Below are positions 15,401 through 22,311 of a DNA stretch of 36,916 nucleotides, one piece after another. A model generated the notes under the pieces. The model ran no database searches. It saw only the letters and a program-made list of their open reading frames with translations, and was not told the DNA's origin. The translations under genes were made by a program, and so were the position numbers. The first letter of the stretch is position 1, and the number at the start of each line of letters is the position of its first letter. This DNA comes from a bacterium (GTDB taxonomy: Bacteria > JAHJDO01), in NCBI GenBank assembly GCA_030631525.1, contig DAOVKY010000001.1:1-36916 (forward strand), given 5' to 3'.

Positions 15401-16676
15401 GGACATGATAGATAAGAAATTCGGTTCAGGGATGCAGAAATCTATAAATATCAATATAAGCAATTATACAAGAGGCGGAATTGATAATACTCAAAGATTT
15501 GGAATGTTAGATAAAATTAGAGTAAATTTTACAAGAAGCGTATTAGCTGTAAAAGCCGCATTATTTGCGAAACAAATGGTTTCTTTTATAGCTTATGCAG
15601 ATGATGTTTCTACAACTGATTTTATTGCTGGAGTGTTAGACTTCACAGCTCATCCAATGAGAAGCACAGAGATATTGAACAAATCAGAGTTAATGAAAGC
15701 TAGGGGCATGAACTTAACAAGAGATATAAAAGATGCAATGAAAAGCGAGGAATGGTCTGCATTTAAGAAAAACCCTAATTTCCTTAACTCTCTAATGTTT
15801 ATGACAAAATTAGGTGATAGGGGAGCTATCTTATTAGGTGGCTGGTCAGTCTATAAATCCGCGCTCAAGCAAGGGAAAAGCAAATCAGAGGCTATGGCAC
15901 TATTTGAAGAAAAAACATCAGCTACTCAGCAATCAGCAGACTTATCTCAATTATCACAATGGCAGACAGCTAATTCATTTCAGAAAATGTTTACAATGTT
16001 CACATCTTCACAGAATCAATATTATCGTAAAGAATATATGGCTATTAGAAATTTAATTGCAGGCAAAGTAAGTCCGGTAAAAGCGGCCAAAACTATTTTG
16101 ATTTATCATTTTCTATTGCCAATGTTATTTCAGTTAGTATCTGATTTTGGAAAATGGGATAAAGAGGAGCAATTAAGAGCCGCTATATTAGGATCCGCAA
16201 ATGGTATTTTTATAGTTAATGATATATTGAATAATATTCTACGCACAATGATTGGTTTAAAAACATATGAATTTTCAGTTGCTCCCGCCACCATAATAAA
16301 AAAGATTACATACGCATTTAAAAAACTTACAACAGACGATTTATCTAGCGAGGATGTTATTGAAGCTATGAAGGATTTTGGCGAAGTTGGCGGCTATATA
16401 TCATCATTGCCAATTAAACAGGTAAATGATTGGCTGGAAGGAGTAAAAAACATACAGGAAGGCGAAACAGGCAGAGGCGCATTAAAATTATTAGGATGGT
16501 CTCCCTATGTAATTGAAAAACAATTAGGGAAGAAAAGAATAAAGTTGCCGGCAGCACTAGAGAAAAGAAGAGAAGCGTTAATAAAGAGACAAAAAATATC
16601 AACTCGCAAAGCATCTAAAACAAAACGAAAAGCGTTAGAGGCTAGACGGAAAGCATTTTTAAAGAGGAGAAAATGA
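12438..16676 (+). CDS. Giant internal virion (ejection) protein, gp16-like
   Basis: 1412 residues. Residues about 193-330 hold several hydrophobic, small-residue segments (SLAMSWGVGATTGSTIAAVAVLGG, AAVWAGVSVLEYYPMNFILGG) that could cross a membrane. A Lys/Glu coiled-coil stretch follows (~450-720). Near residues 1170-1280 the sequence QKMFTMFTSSQNQYYRKEY...AKTILIYHFLLPMLFQLVSDFG resembles the end domain of large polyvalent phage proteins. The C-terminus is very basic. No lysozyme or transglycosylase motif is evident, unlike T7 gp16. It should enter the cell with the DNA and form part of the ejection channel. Confidence 0.7.
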   Translation: MNNLNDLDFSKVDMSKLEDAPKSVMIDLSKLEKEPEKIEPRELPKWEALDFGDRVFNRIRSISPQVYDRNVRDARAIRNFMEETKETLTKMPDPELILEGIPKAVAKGSIYTLSTLGTQVEWFGEMLANPSLNELNPMTPAEKMMANMNKVAGDYVAEYGRTAAEYWAKKAEGIKFTPELLEALSGDLKDEFWLKSSVLVSQAIPSLAMSWGVGATTGSTIAAVAVLGGLEAAPEYKAARKAGKTVEEATLIGAAVWAGVSVLEYYPMNFILGGGTGKVMSSMFIAGLAGAGEEGLQGIWTNLVAKIGYDKTRELMEGFAENIIAGAGSQGLFGGFSASRMNRFTELKNEAGLTKSELGMLYEQITSLIIKKAPEIENKLKALQALVPALSIEEIKKLKLPETEKEIWQMTRTELKAYNEGKLKIAEKEGKDIFFQQNLYPTDERTLGRIHEESVMRAIEEGESIPKKVLAEYPKLKKKIITPAKKPAKVVKEVKEPVETFTQKLQKIEQEFKTVRARTKAEIKVIQTEIIKELETSKLEAKDKAKFIRAIKNVQTQQQLIKQLPIIQERVATLETKAQVRKIKSQIKRTVKATKPRKVAGKPKGRFTPEVQEVLDIFRNTVKLGQDAAIERLNANLAKEGIPSPINALENKLLSLMSGQALTPLELQDLLGNIAALKEGGAAIAKIEVVKKREQRKVEREESLKDIIGTKTPSISRIKKTGDKLKKTFKSLSHTVLGWDNLMNLLAIDNKLAPGESRIEKITKVSHLETAEKRTVRIAIEDVTKKAMDSFGFTTEKQLINKFREDSKIESLGIFKNARNEEVNFELSKSEARKLWMEMQDKTLRETFFTEKGNAYTATMMQAVYEFLGQEDRAFAMAQLDFYRAFYNQVNEVYSKGYGINLPFNEFYSPISREYKDITITDEFLKEMNFRRSVTTGSLKSRISNVRPIKPQSDIAVLQKHIIEMSHFIVWSDKISQLNNIFTDNKIKDMIDKKFGSGMQKSININISNYTRGGIDNTQRFGMLDKIRVNFTRSVLAVKAALFAKQMVSFIAYADDVSTTDFIAGVLDFTAHPMRSTEILNKSELMKARGMNLTRDIKDAMKSEEWSAFKKNPNFLNSLMFMTKLGDRGAILLGGWSVYKSALKQGKSKSEAMALFEEKTSATQQSADLSQLSQWQTANSFQKMFTMFTSSQNQYYRKEYMAIRNLIAGKVSPVKAAKTILIYHFLLPMLFQLVSDFGKWDKEEQLRAAILGSANGIFIVNDILNNILRTMIGLKTYEFSVAPATIIKKITYAFKKLTTDDLSSEDVIEAMKDFGEVGGYISSLPIKQVNDWLEGVKNIQEGETGRGALKLLGWSPYVIEKQLGKKRIKLPAALEKRREALIKRQKISTRKASKTKRKALEARRKAFLKRRK

Positions 16677-16677
16677 A

Positions 16678-16851
16678 TTATTTAGTTGTTAATTTATATA
16701 GATTCCAAACAAACCAAATAACTAAACCCATGAAAATATTTCCATGTAATAAGGCTTTAAAACCATATGTATCGTGAGGACATCCGATTATGAGCAGAAC
16801 AACAAATGAAAGGATTGTTAAAAAAAGATATAGAAATTTTGACTTACTCAT
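16678..16851 (-). CDS. Antisense small membrane protein (moron candidate)
   Basis: 57 residues, ATG at 16851, TAA at 16678-16680. Two hydrophobic segments (FLYLFLTILSFVVLLIIG, about 6-23, and FMGLVIWFVW, about 40-49) with a short loop. It lies opposite to all surrounding late genes and has its own consensus promoter, with the ATG 6 bases after the -10 box, so the mRNA should be leaderless. No Shine-Dalgarno is present. A single independently expressed membrane protein inside a structural block is typical of morons such as superinfection exclusion factors; that role is inferred. Confidence 0.6.
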   Translation of the reverse strand: MSKSKFLYLFLTILSFVVLLIIGCPHDTYGFKALLHGNIFMGLVIWFVWNLYKLTTK

Positions 16852-16857
16852 GTTCAA

Positions 16858-16886
16858 AATATACCAAACTACGGAAAGTATGTCAA
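16858..16886 (-). promoter_or_regulatory. Consensus sigma-70 promoter of the moron
   Basis: Minus strand: TTGACA (16886-16881), 17-base spacer ending TGG, TATATT (16863-16858), then TTGAAC and ATG. It has a perfect -35, extended -10 and ideal spacing. Confidence 0.8.
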
Positions 16887-16906
16887 TATGAAAATCAACA
16901 AGATGA

Positions 16907-16934
16907 TTGAATTAGTATTAAAACGTGATATAAT
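16907..16934 (+). promoter_or_regulatory. Promoter of the decayed HNH gene
   Basis: TTGAAT (16907-16912), 16-base spacer ending TGA, TATAAT (16929-16934). An AGGAG at 16948-16952 follows, 9 bases before the ATG at 16962. Confidence 0.65.
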
Positions 16935-16961
16935 AATTGATATTGATAGGAGTTAATAAAA

Positions 16962-17200
16962 ATGTCTAGATGGGATAATCCAAATTGTGGATTTCAAAAA
17001 GGTAATAAGGTTAATTTAGGCAAAACACATGTTGTGAGGATTTGCGAAATGGTAAGGGCTTATGCCAAAAGCATTATAATGAACAACGGCAAATAAGTAA
17101 TGCCATATACAGCAAACAATATCGAGCAGATAATAAAGAATATCTAAATAAATATTATAAACAATGGAAAAAGACAGTGGATACCTGCAATGGGAGATGA
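16962..17200 (+). pseudogene. Decayed HNH endonuclease remnant
   Basis: The intact frame gives 44 residues (MSRWDNPNCGFQKGNKVNLGK...) and stops at 17096. Switching frame near 17051 gives GKGLCQKHYNEQRQ...YRADNKEYLNKYYKQWKK, ending at 17200. This is clearly related to the N-terminal zinc-finger/basic region of the HNH protein at 21223-21819 (AKGLCKKCYDKQYNEQ, QKDNKEYLLGYRKKYW). The nuclease domain is missing. So an HNH gene inserted here, then suffered a frameshift and deletion while keeping its promoter and ribosome site. Confidence 0.75.
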
Positions 17201-17506
17201 GTGAAGAATTTCTCTGGTAACTATATTAACGTCCTAACATCTGACCAGAAGATTGCTTTAGACAGTGCTGTTGCTGATGATCATGTGCATACCTATGAAA
17301 AACACACAGTAACGGCAGGAGAGGAAGCATCGGGGATTATAACTGTGCCTACTTACGTAACGGGCGATGATTCGTTAAGGGTGTTTTTAAATGGTATGTT
17401 GCAATGCGTAACGGATGACTATGCAGAAACAGATACAACTACAATCACTTTTGTGGCTGACAGACTGACAGAAGGGGATGTTTTGATATTGAGAGGCATA
17501 ACATGA
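17201..17506 (+). CDS. Small fibre-associated beta protein
   Basis: 101 residues with GTG start directly after the HNH remnant; GGGAG lies 4 bases upstream. The second half (VPTYVTGDDSLRVFLNGMLQ...DYAETDTTTITFVADRLTEGDVLILRGI) is the common phage fibre beta domain that carries a conserved VFLNGxLQ motif and ends in a GDVLxLRG strand. The stop overlaps the next gene's ATG by the ATGA type. It is likely a fibre attachment or fibre tip component; the N-terminus may have been altered by the HNH insertion. Confidence 0.6.
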   Translation: MKNFSGNYINVLTSDQKIALDSAVADDHVHTYEKHTVTAGEEASGIITVPTYVTGDDSLRVFLNGMLQCVTDDYAETDTTTITFVADRLTEGDVLILRGIT

Positions 17507-19290
17507 AAAAATACATATTTTTATTTATTGTATTATTTGCATTATCTTGCAATTTACAAGCTACGCAGATAGGAACAAAGCAAATAAAGGATCAAGCAAT
17601 AACTACGGCTAAGATAGATGATGAGGCGGTAAATGATACCAAATTAGAATCTGTACTCAAAGCTAAAATTCCAAGTGCTGACGAAAAAGATGCGATGTCA
17701 GGAGCAGCTTCTCCTTCTAGCGCGAATGTGTTTGCTACTATGGATGATGTAACTACTTTAAACACAGGAGTGCAGATTATTACGCCCGGAAAGAATATGG
17801 GCAATTCTGGCACAGCTGCAAATCCCATTCTCGACATGAATGTAAACGATAGCGCAACGTCAGACACGGAGCCATGGTCAGCTGCAAAGATAACATCAGA
17901 ATTAGCCGATAAATTAGATATAGCAGATTCAACACTATTTATATGGAAAGACGGCTTACAAGACTTCACGGCAAATCAATCTCTAGGCGGGTTTAAAATA
18001 ACTACATCAGATGAACCTTCAGCAGACAGCGATTTGGCAACAAAGTATTATGTAGACCAAAACGCAGGTGATATGCTCAAGTCAACCTACGACCCAAATG
18101 ATGACGGTAAAATAGCAGAAGCTCAACTAGACCTTGACATAGCCACAATACAATTATGGAAACAAAACTGTTTTAATGCTTTCAGAATAGGCGGTTATGT
18201 AAGAATGATAGATGGACTTGCTAATGACTTTTCTACAGAAAATGAGGGCATAGATACAACTAATAGTGATACATATTTATATAATGTAGCAGGGGATTAT
18301 TATTATCAGGATGAGGGCGGGGCGGGTACTCCTGCCACTTTAGTATATTGGTCTAAATTAGAAAGTGCGGCTGATATAACTTCTCCTCAAGTTGGAGTTG
18401 GCGGAACGATGGATGGGTCTCCAACATATGCTGCTTGTAAATTCAATAATGGAATATATTGTAATGTTGCTGGTGAAGCATACCATGTCCCGAACACAGC
18501 TTCATTTTTATCAGGGAATGAATGTACACTTGAATTCTGGATAAAAACTGATTTTAATGTTGTAAATGGTGTAGCTTCTGATGCTATTCATACCATAGCA
18601 TCTTTAAATCCAGCAGGAAATGCTTTAATGAATTTTGAGTTTTCAGCAAGTGGTATTGGAATTATTAGAAGAAATGATGCCGCAGGTTGGGTAAATTGCC
18701 ATGATACTACTACTGATTGGACTGCTGGAGATTTGGTTCATCTTGCTTTTGTTTGGGATATAGCCGCAGGATTTGACGGCACAAAGACGATGGCTGTTTA
18801 TGTTAATGGAGTAGAAACCGCCAATACATCAGGCGCTCTTGGCGCATTTACTGATGATGCCACAGACTTTTATGTTTGTGATGGTTCAGCTCTTACACTA
18901 GGTCTTGATGCAATAATGGATAATATTAAAATCTGGGATTATGCAAAGATAGATTTTAGTGATAAGGATACAGAGGGTTATGCAACTGGTGGTGGCAATA
19001 TGGAGCTTTACACTGACTATTTTCAGATAGGTATTACTCCAGTAACTGTGAAGGCTTTACTCTTTGCAAATAAAACTCCAAACTCTGTAAAATTGACACG
19101 CACAGGAACAGGAAGCAGTCTCACAACTGCGAGCTTGGCTGATACTGATATCGAGAGTTCGGGATTGTACGCATATTTATACACAGCAGATGTTTCGGGA
19201 GAGAGCAGTGATACCTGTATCCGTGCAGAAATCATTTCGGATGACACAGAATGCTATATATATGGACTGAGTTTGCTCGGTCTTGAATAA
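17503..19290 (+). CDS. Tail fibre with signal peptide and LamG-like domain
   Basis: 595 residues. Residues 1-20 (MKKYIFLFIVLFALSCNLQA) look like a Sec signal peptide, odd for a virion protein. Next come fibre-type repeats (QIGTKQIKDQAITTAKIDDEAV, residues 21-45) and a stalk segment (AAKITSELADKLD, SDLATKYYVDQ). About residues 280-490 form a LamG/concanavalin-like domain (VYWSKLESAAD, CTLEFWIKTDF, HLAFVWDI, MAVYVNGVE, IMDNIKIWD), a frequent sugar-binding fold. The C-terminus is a beta domain with disulphide-capable Cys. It should recognise the host surface. Confidence 0.7.
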   Translation: MKKYIFLFIVLFALSCNLQATQIGTKQIKDQAITTAKIDDEAVNDTKLESVLKAKIPSADEKDAMSGAASPSSANVFATMDDVTTLNTGVQIITPGKNMGNSGTAANPILDMNVNDSATSDTEPWSAAKITSELADKLDIADSTLFIWKDGLQDFTANQSLGGFKITTSDEPSADSDLATKYYVDQNAGDMLKSTYDPNDDGKIAEAQLDLDIATIQLWKQNCFNAFRIGGYVRMIDGLANDFSTENEGIDTTNSDTYLYNVAGDYYYQDEGGAGTPATLVYWSKLESAADITSPQVGVGGTMDGSPTYAACKFNNGIYCNVAGEAYHVPNTASFLSGNECTLEFWIKTDFNVVNGVASDAIHTIASLNPAGNALMNFEFSASGIGIIRRNDAAGWVNCHDTTTDWTAGDLVHLAFVWDIAAGFDGTKTMAVYVNGVETANTSGALGAFTDDATDFYVCDGSALTLGLDAIMDNIKIWDYAKIDFSDKDTEGYATGGGNMELYTDYFQIGITPVTVKALLFANKTPNSVKLTRTGTGSSLTTASLADTDIESSGLYAYLYTADVSGESSDTCIRAEIISDDTECYIYGLSLLGLE

Positions 19291-19304
19291 CAAAAAGGAG
19301 AAGT

Positions 19305-19616
19305 ATGAAAAAACTAATACTAATAGGACTAACAGGCTTGATGTTGACAAGCTGCGCTCCTGCAAGAATGCTTTACAGAGAAATGCCAAAGGAAACTGAT
19401 AAAAGCGCAATTATAAAGCAGGGTCCTCCTTTCAAAAAGAAACCTATTGTCGGCAAAGGTTATGAAATTATTGTCTATGGTAATATAACTACCAAAGTAA
19501 CTCTTAAAGACGGCACAATAGTCGAAATCAGCACAATTCAACCCAGTATGATTGAGAGAGTGATGGGCTGGCTTTATATCGCTAAACCCAATAACGTTGA
19601 TATAGGGGGTAAATAA
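19305..19616 (+). CDS. Small lipoprotein (spanin-like position)
   Basis: 103 residues with a clear lipoprotein signal: MKKLILIGLTGLMLTSC, lipobox LTSC with Cys at 17. The mature part has a basic linker and a short beta domain (GYEIIVYGNITTKVTLKDGTIVEIS). It opens a cluster of membrane proteins near the end of the late region, where outer-membrane spanins are often found, but it lacks the Pro-rich pattern of many spanins. It could instead be a surface exclusion lipoprotein. AAGGAG precedes the ATG. Confidence 0.6.
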   Translation: MKKLILIGLTGLMLTSCAPARMLYREMPKETDKSAIIKQGPPFKKKPIVGKGYEIIVYGNITTKVTLKDGTIVEISTIQPSMIERVMGWLYIAKPNNVDIGGK

Positions 19617-19617
19617 C

Positions 19618-19797
19618 ATGGAGAAGTCAAGTCTTGGCTTGCCGTCCGGAAGCGTCCGGGCTATTCTGGCTCTTTTGCTTACTGGTGCAGTAATTTATTT
19701 ATGTATTATCGGCAAAATCCCAGCAGAAAGACTTTTAACTATATTCGGGATGGTAACTGCATTTTATTTTGGAGCAAAGAAATCAAATAACTTGTAA
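19618..19797 (+). CDS. Small two-helix membrane protein, holin-like
   Basis: 59 residues, ATG at 19618, TAA at 19795-19797. LPSGSVRAILALLLTGAVIYLC forms the first helix, and LLTIFGMVTAFYFGAKK the second, with a short polar loop (GKIPAER). This small protein type (GLPSGSVRAILALLL...FYFG) recurs in phages and bacteria without established function. The size, two helices and neighbouring lysis-like genes fit a holin. AGGGGG stands 8 bases upstream. It begins immediately after the lipoprotein stop. Confidence 0.65.
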   Translation: MEKSSLGLPSGSVRAILALLLTGAVIYLCIIGKIPAERLLTIFGMVTAFYFGAKKSNNL

Positions 19798-19820
19798 TTT
19801 TATAATAAAAATGGTATGCT
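19792..19820 (+). promoter_or_regulatory. Promoter of the third HNH gene
   Basis: TTGTAA (19792-19797, 4 of 6), 17-base spacer ending TGG, TATGCT (19815-19820). The second ATG of the HNH frame lies 6 bases further on, so a leaderless mRNA is predicted. The -35 covers the stop codon of the preceding gene. Confidence 0.6.
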
Positions 19821-19826
19821 ATGACT

Positions 19827-20516
19827 ATGAAGAAATTAAATTTGCCTCATTGCAGGGATTGTGGAAAACCATTATCTCATCGTAAATATAGTTTATGTCG
19901 AAGTTGTAGTCTGTCAGGTAAAAAATCTCGTTTCTATATAGACGGAAGAACTCTCCAAAAACATTATTGCAAAGATTGTGGCAAGTTATTGGCTAAGAGT
20001 TCTTATAAATCCGTTTATTGCCAAAGATGCACGCAGTTAAGTAATAAAAATCACAATTATAAAAACGGGAAACCTTATTGTAAAGAATGCGGAAAGCCAT
20101 TAACTAATTATGGTTCTGTTTATTGCCAAAGTTGTAGACAATTAGGAGAAAAAAATTCTGCATGGCAAGGCGGCATAACTCCATTAAGTGTGGCTATTAG
20201 AGCTTTGTCAGAATATAAACAATGGCATGATAATATATTTGTCCGAGATAACTATACTTGCCAAGAATGCGGCATTCATAGTGGTTGTGGCAAAGCAATT
20301 TATCTTGAAGTTCATCACAGCGAAAAATCTTTTCTTGAATTACTTCAAGAATTCCTACAAGCCTACGACCAGTTCTCTCCCTATGAAGATCAGCATACAC
20401 TTTTGAGACTTGCAACAAAATGGTTGCCGTTCTGGGATGCAGAGGGTGAGACACTTTGTAAAGATTGTCATAACTTAACTAAACAAGGAAATCTTTCAAA
20501 GAAAGGAAATATATAA
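19827..20516 (+). CDS. HNH endonuclease with three zinc-finger modules
   Basis: 229 residues. Three CxxCGKPL...CxxC modules (CRDCGKPL...LCRSC, CKDCGKLL...YCQRC, CKECGKPL...YCQSC) cover residues 8-105. The nuclease part from WQGGITPLSVAIRAL onward shares RDNYTCQECG, EVHHSEKSFLELLQEFLQAYDQFSPYED and LLRLATKWLPFWDAEGETLCKDCH with the HNH proteins at 9392 and 35833. An in-frame ATG at 19821 touches the -10 box and is less likely than 19827. It is a homing-type insertion between two membrane protein genes. Confidence 0.85.
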   Translation: MKKLNLPHCRDCGKPLSHRKYSLCRSCSLSGKKSRFYIDGRTLQKHYCKDCGKLLAKSSYKSVYCQRCTQLSNKNHNYKNGKPYCKECGKPLTNYGSVYCQSCRQLGEKNSAWQGGITPLSVAIRALSEYKQWHDNIFVRDNYTCQECGIHSGCGKAIYLEVHHSEKSFLELLQEFLQAYDQFSPYEDQHTLLRLATKWLPFWDAEGETLCKDCHNLTKQGNLSKKGNI

Positions 20517-20518
20517 AA

Positions 20519-20752
20519 ATGGCAGGCAAAGTAACTATCGGAGTATTGGGGGAGAGACTTGATAATCTAAAAGAGGAACTTTTTGATAAAGAAAGAGGGA
20601 TACTTCCAAGATTGGAATTAAAGTTTGATAATCATTTAAAGCATCACGAGAAAAACGCAACAAAAAGAGGCGATAAGATTTTTAAGGTTTTTACAATAAT
20701 TTTACAAGCAGTCTTAAGTGTAGGAATAATTTATTTGTTGGCAATAAAATAA
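20519..20752 (+). CDS. Coiled-coil plus C-terminal membrane anchor, XhlA-like holin candidate
   Basis: 77 residues. Residues 8-50 are amphipathic and charged (LGERLDNLKEELFDKERGILPRLELKFDNHLKHHEKN), followed by one membrane helix (IFKVFTIILQAVLSVGIIYLLAIK) at the very end. This is the layout of XhlA-like (hemolysin/holin) small phage proteins. Together with the lipoprotein, the two-helix protein and the DUF1353-like gene it forms a lysis-like cluster, though split by an HNH gene. A weak AAGGAA lies upstream. Confidence 0.55.
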   Translation: MAGKVTIGVLGERLDNLKEELFDKERGILPRLELKFDNHLKHHEKNATKRGDKIFKVFTIILQAVLSVGIIYLLAIK

Positions 20753-20761
20753 AAAAACCTA

Positions 20762-21160
20762 ATGTCTAAATTTACAAAACCACTCATTGTCTCTCCGCTT
20801 CCGGATGGCAAAATGTGGAAACTCATTGAACCATTCAGTTATTATGTTGGCAAGAAATGCGATGCCTTATATGGTATTACTATAGAAGTTCCTGCTGGCT
20901 TTTTAACTGATTTTGCAAGTATCCCGAGAATTTTCTGGTCTATTCTCGGGCATCCAATGGGGAGATATGCCGCTGCTGCTGTTTTACACGACTATCTTTA
21001 TTTCAAAGGGTTATATTCTCGCAAGCGGTGTGATCAGATATTTAAAGAGGCAATGGCCGTCTTGAACGTTCCCAAACTAAAAAGAAAATTAATCTATCGA
21101 TTTGTTAGATTGTTAGGGAAATGTGCTTGGAACTGGCATAGAAGGAATTCTGCGAAATAA
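20762..21160 (+). CDS. DUF1353 family protein
   Basis: 132 residues. The family signature is clear: a beta-rich N-terminus (YGITIEVPAGFLTDFASIPRIFWSILGHPMGRYAAAAVLHDYLYFKG), with conserved Asp, Ser, His and Asp-Tyr (TDFASIP, LHDYLY), then a helical end. The molecular function of DUF1353 is not established to my knowledge; its genes commonly lie near lysis or tail genes. As the last late gene and with no recognisable endolysin nearby, it is a candidate for a cell wall role, but this is speculation. No clear Shine-Dalgarno was found, so it may be translated by coupling. Confidence 0.8.
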   Translation: MSKFTKPLIVSPLPDGKMWKLIEPFSYYVGKKCDALYGITIEVPAGFLTDFASIPRIFWSILGHPMGRYAAAAVLHDYLYFKGLYSRKRCDQIFKEAMAVLNVPKLKRKLIYRFVRLLGKCAWNWHRRNSAK

Positions 21161-21222
21161 AAAGCTCCAAAAACCGCTCAAATTTCCAATGTCTCAGTTG
21201 GTCGCTTGTAATGGGCTTGACC

Positions 21223-21819
21223 TTAACGCTTGGTTTTGGTCTCTAAGGCAGGACTTGTTGATATAATGCTATTGCTGACTTTCTTATTAACCCATTCCTC
21301 TAATGTCATCGCACCTTTTCTTATATTGCAGTTCAGATGTGCTACTCCTAAATTTTCATAGAGATTTGTTCCACCTCTTGAAAGCGGAGTCAAATGCTCT
21401 AGCGAACTATCCGCAAACTCCACAGGTTTGAAGCACAGGACGCAGGTTAGTGTGCCATATTTCTTGATATTGTCCTCGTAGACTCGCTGAACAACTTCCT
21501 TTGTTAAGCCCTTTTCTAATGTTCTGCGATTATGTTTATGAGCTTTTGCAACTGCTTTTCCTGCGGGTGTCTGCCAATATTTTTTCCTATATCCCAAAAG
21601 ATATTCCTTATTGTCTTTCTGATATAGCTTTGCTCTTATAGCAGGGTGTTTTTTATTATCTTTAAGATATTGCTTTCTTTCTGTTTTATGCCCTTTGCAA
21701 TATTGTTCATTGTATTGCTTGTCATAGCATTTTTTACACAACCCTTTTGCAAAATGTTTGTTGTTGCAATTTTCTATACCACACAGTCTTAATGGTCTTT
21801 CATAGACTCCTGTAGGCAT
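21223..21819 (-). CDS. HNH endonuclease, separate family
   Basis: 198 residues at the convergent end of the early and late gene blocks. The N-terminus (MPTGVYERPLRLCGIENC...AKGLCKKCYDKQYNEQ) is a zinc-finger plus basic linker. The HNH core reads LTCVLCFKPVEFADSSLEHLTPLSRGGTNLYENLGVAHLNCNIRKG, with His in EHL and HLNCN. It differs from the FAELLAEFLQ-type HNHs in this genome, and its N-terminal part matches the decayed copy at 16962-17200. GGAGAAGAT precedes the ATG; no own promoter is evident, so it may be read from the early operon. Confidence 0.85.
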   Translation of the reverse strand: MPTGVYERPLRLCGIENCNNKHFAKGLCKKCYDKQYNEQYCKGHKTERKQYLKDNKKHPAIRAKLYQKDNKEYLLGYRKKYWQTPAGKAVAKAHKHNRRTLEKGLTKEVVQRVYEDNIKKYGTLTCVLCFKPVEFADSSLEHLTPLSRGGTNLYENLGVAHLNCNIRKGAMTLEEWVNKKVSNSIISTSPALETKTKR

Positions 21820-21840
21820 ATCTTCTCCAATATCCTCTCT

Positions 21841-22011
21841 TTATCGTCTATTGCGTCTATCGTAACACTCCTGACAAATATATCCCTGATTATCCGGCAA
21901 TCTGCGCAATGTCATATTTCCAAATTTTCTACATACTGCGCAGCCATGCTGTCCTCTCCGGCTGAGTTTATGTTTGCGCTCCCGGTCAGCCTGCAGTTCG
22001 CTCTTTTTCAT
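21841..22011 (-). CDS. Small zinc-ribbon protein
   Basis: 56 residues (MKKSELQADRERKHKLSRRG...). CAVC (24-27) and CQEC (46-49) can hold a zinc ion; the rest is basic. It starts 5 bases after the preceding gene's stop, with AGGAGA just upstream. Such small zinc ribbons are common in phage early operons and may bind nucleic acid or host proteins; no specific function can be assigned. Confidence 0.6.
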   Translation of the reverse strand: MKKSELQADRERKHKLSRRGQHGCAVCRKFGNMTLRRLPDNQGYICQECYDRRNRR

Positions 22012-22016
22012 TTCTC

Positions 22017-22205
22017 CTATCCATTTGGTTTTACTATGTGTATGTCAGGCTCTATTATTTTGGGGGGCTTGTAGTCATACACTATCCTGATGGCCTCTGT
22101 AAGCAGAAACAGACATAATCTTTTGTCTGCTATGGGGCCATATACCATAACTTTATTCGTCTCTTCTAAAGTAATTTCGAGGGTTGGTTTTATTCCTTTT
22201 GGCAT
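22017..22205 (-). CDS. Small early protein of unknown function
   Basis: 62 residues. The ATG at 22205 has AAAGGAG 8-9 bases upstream and is preferred to an in-frame ATG 60 bases further up, which would run through a stable RNA structure. Sequence: N-terminal strands (PTLEITLEETNKVMVYGPIADKRLCLFLLTEAIRIVYDYKPP), resembling small phage proteins of unknown function. No membrane helix. Confidence 0.55.
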   Translation of the reverse strand: MPKGIKPTLEITLEETNKVMVYGPIADKRLCLFLLTEAIRIVYDYKPPKIIEPDIHIVKPNG

Positions 22206-22227
22206 ACTCAATACTCCTTTCAAAATT

Positions 22228-22305
22228 AGAGGGCAAGCACGCCACAACAAAGGATGACGGCACATAGCCTAATCTGTTCATAAGCGTAGCATGCATTTGC
22301 CCTCT
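22228..22305 (-). promoter_or_regulatory. Long stem in the intergenic region before a small early gene
   Basis: AGAGGGCAA (22228-22236) pairs with TTGCCCTCT (22297-22305), and GCACGC (22237-22242) with GCATGC (22289-22294) with one wobble, giving about 15 pairs with a two-base bulge. The inner part can form a short GGC/GCC hairpin. No poly-T follows, so it does not look like a terminator. It could stabilise or block the RNA. Confidence 0.5.
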
Positions 22306-22311
22306 GGTTAT

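Noticed and set aside
17503..19290. Diversity-generating retroelement target in the fibre
   Set aside because: Bbp19-like genes recall phage BPP-1, but no reverse transcriptase or template repeat was seen in the window.
21160..21222. Bidirectional terminator between the convergent blocks
   Set aside because: The short gap has T-rich and A-rich runs but no convincing hairpin.
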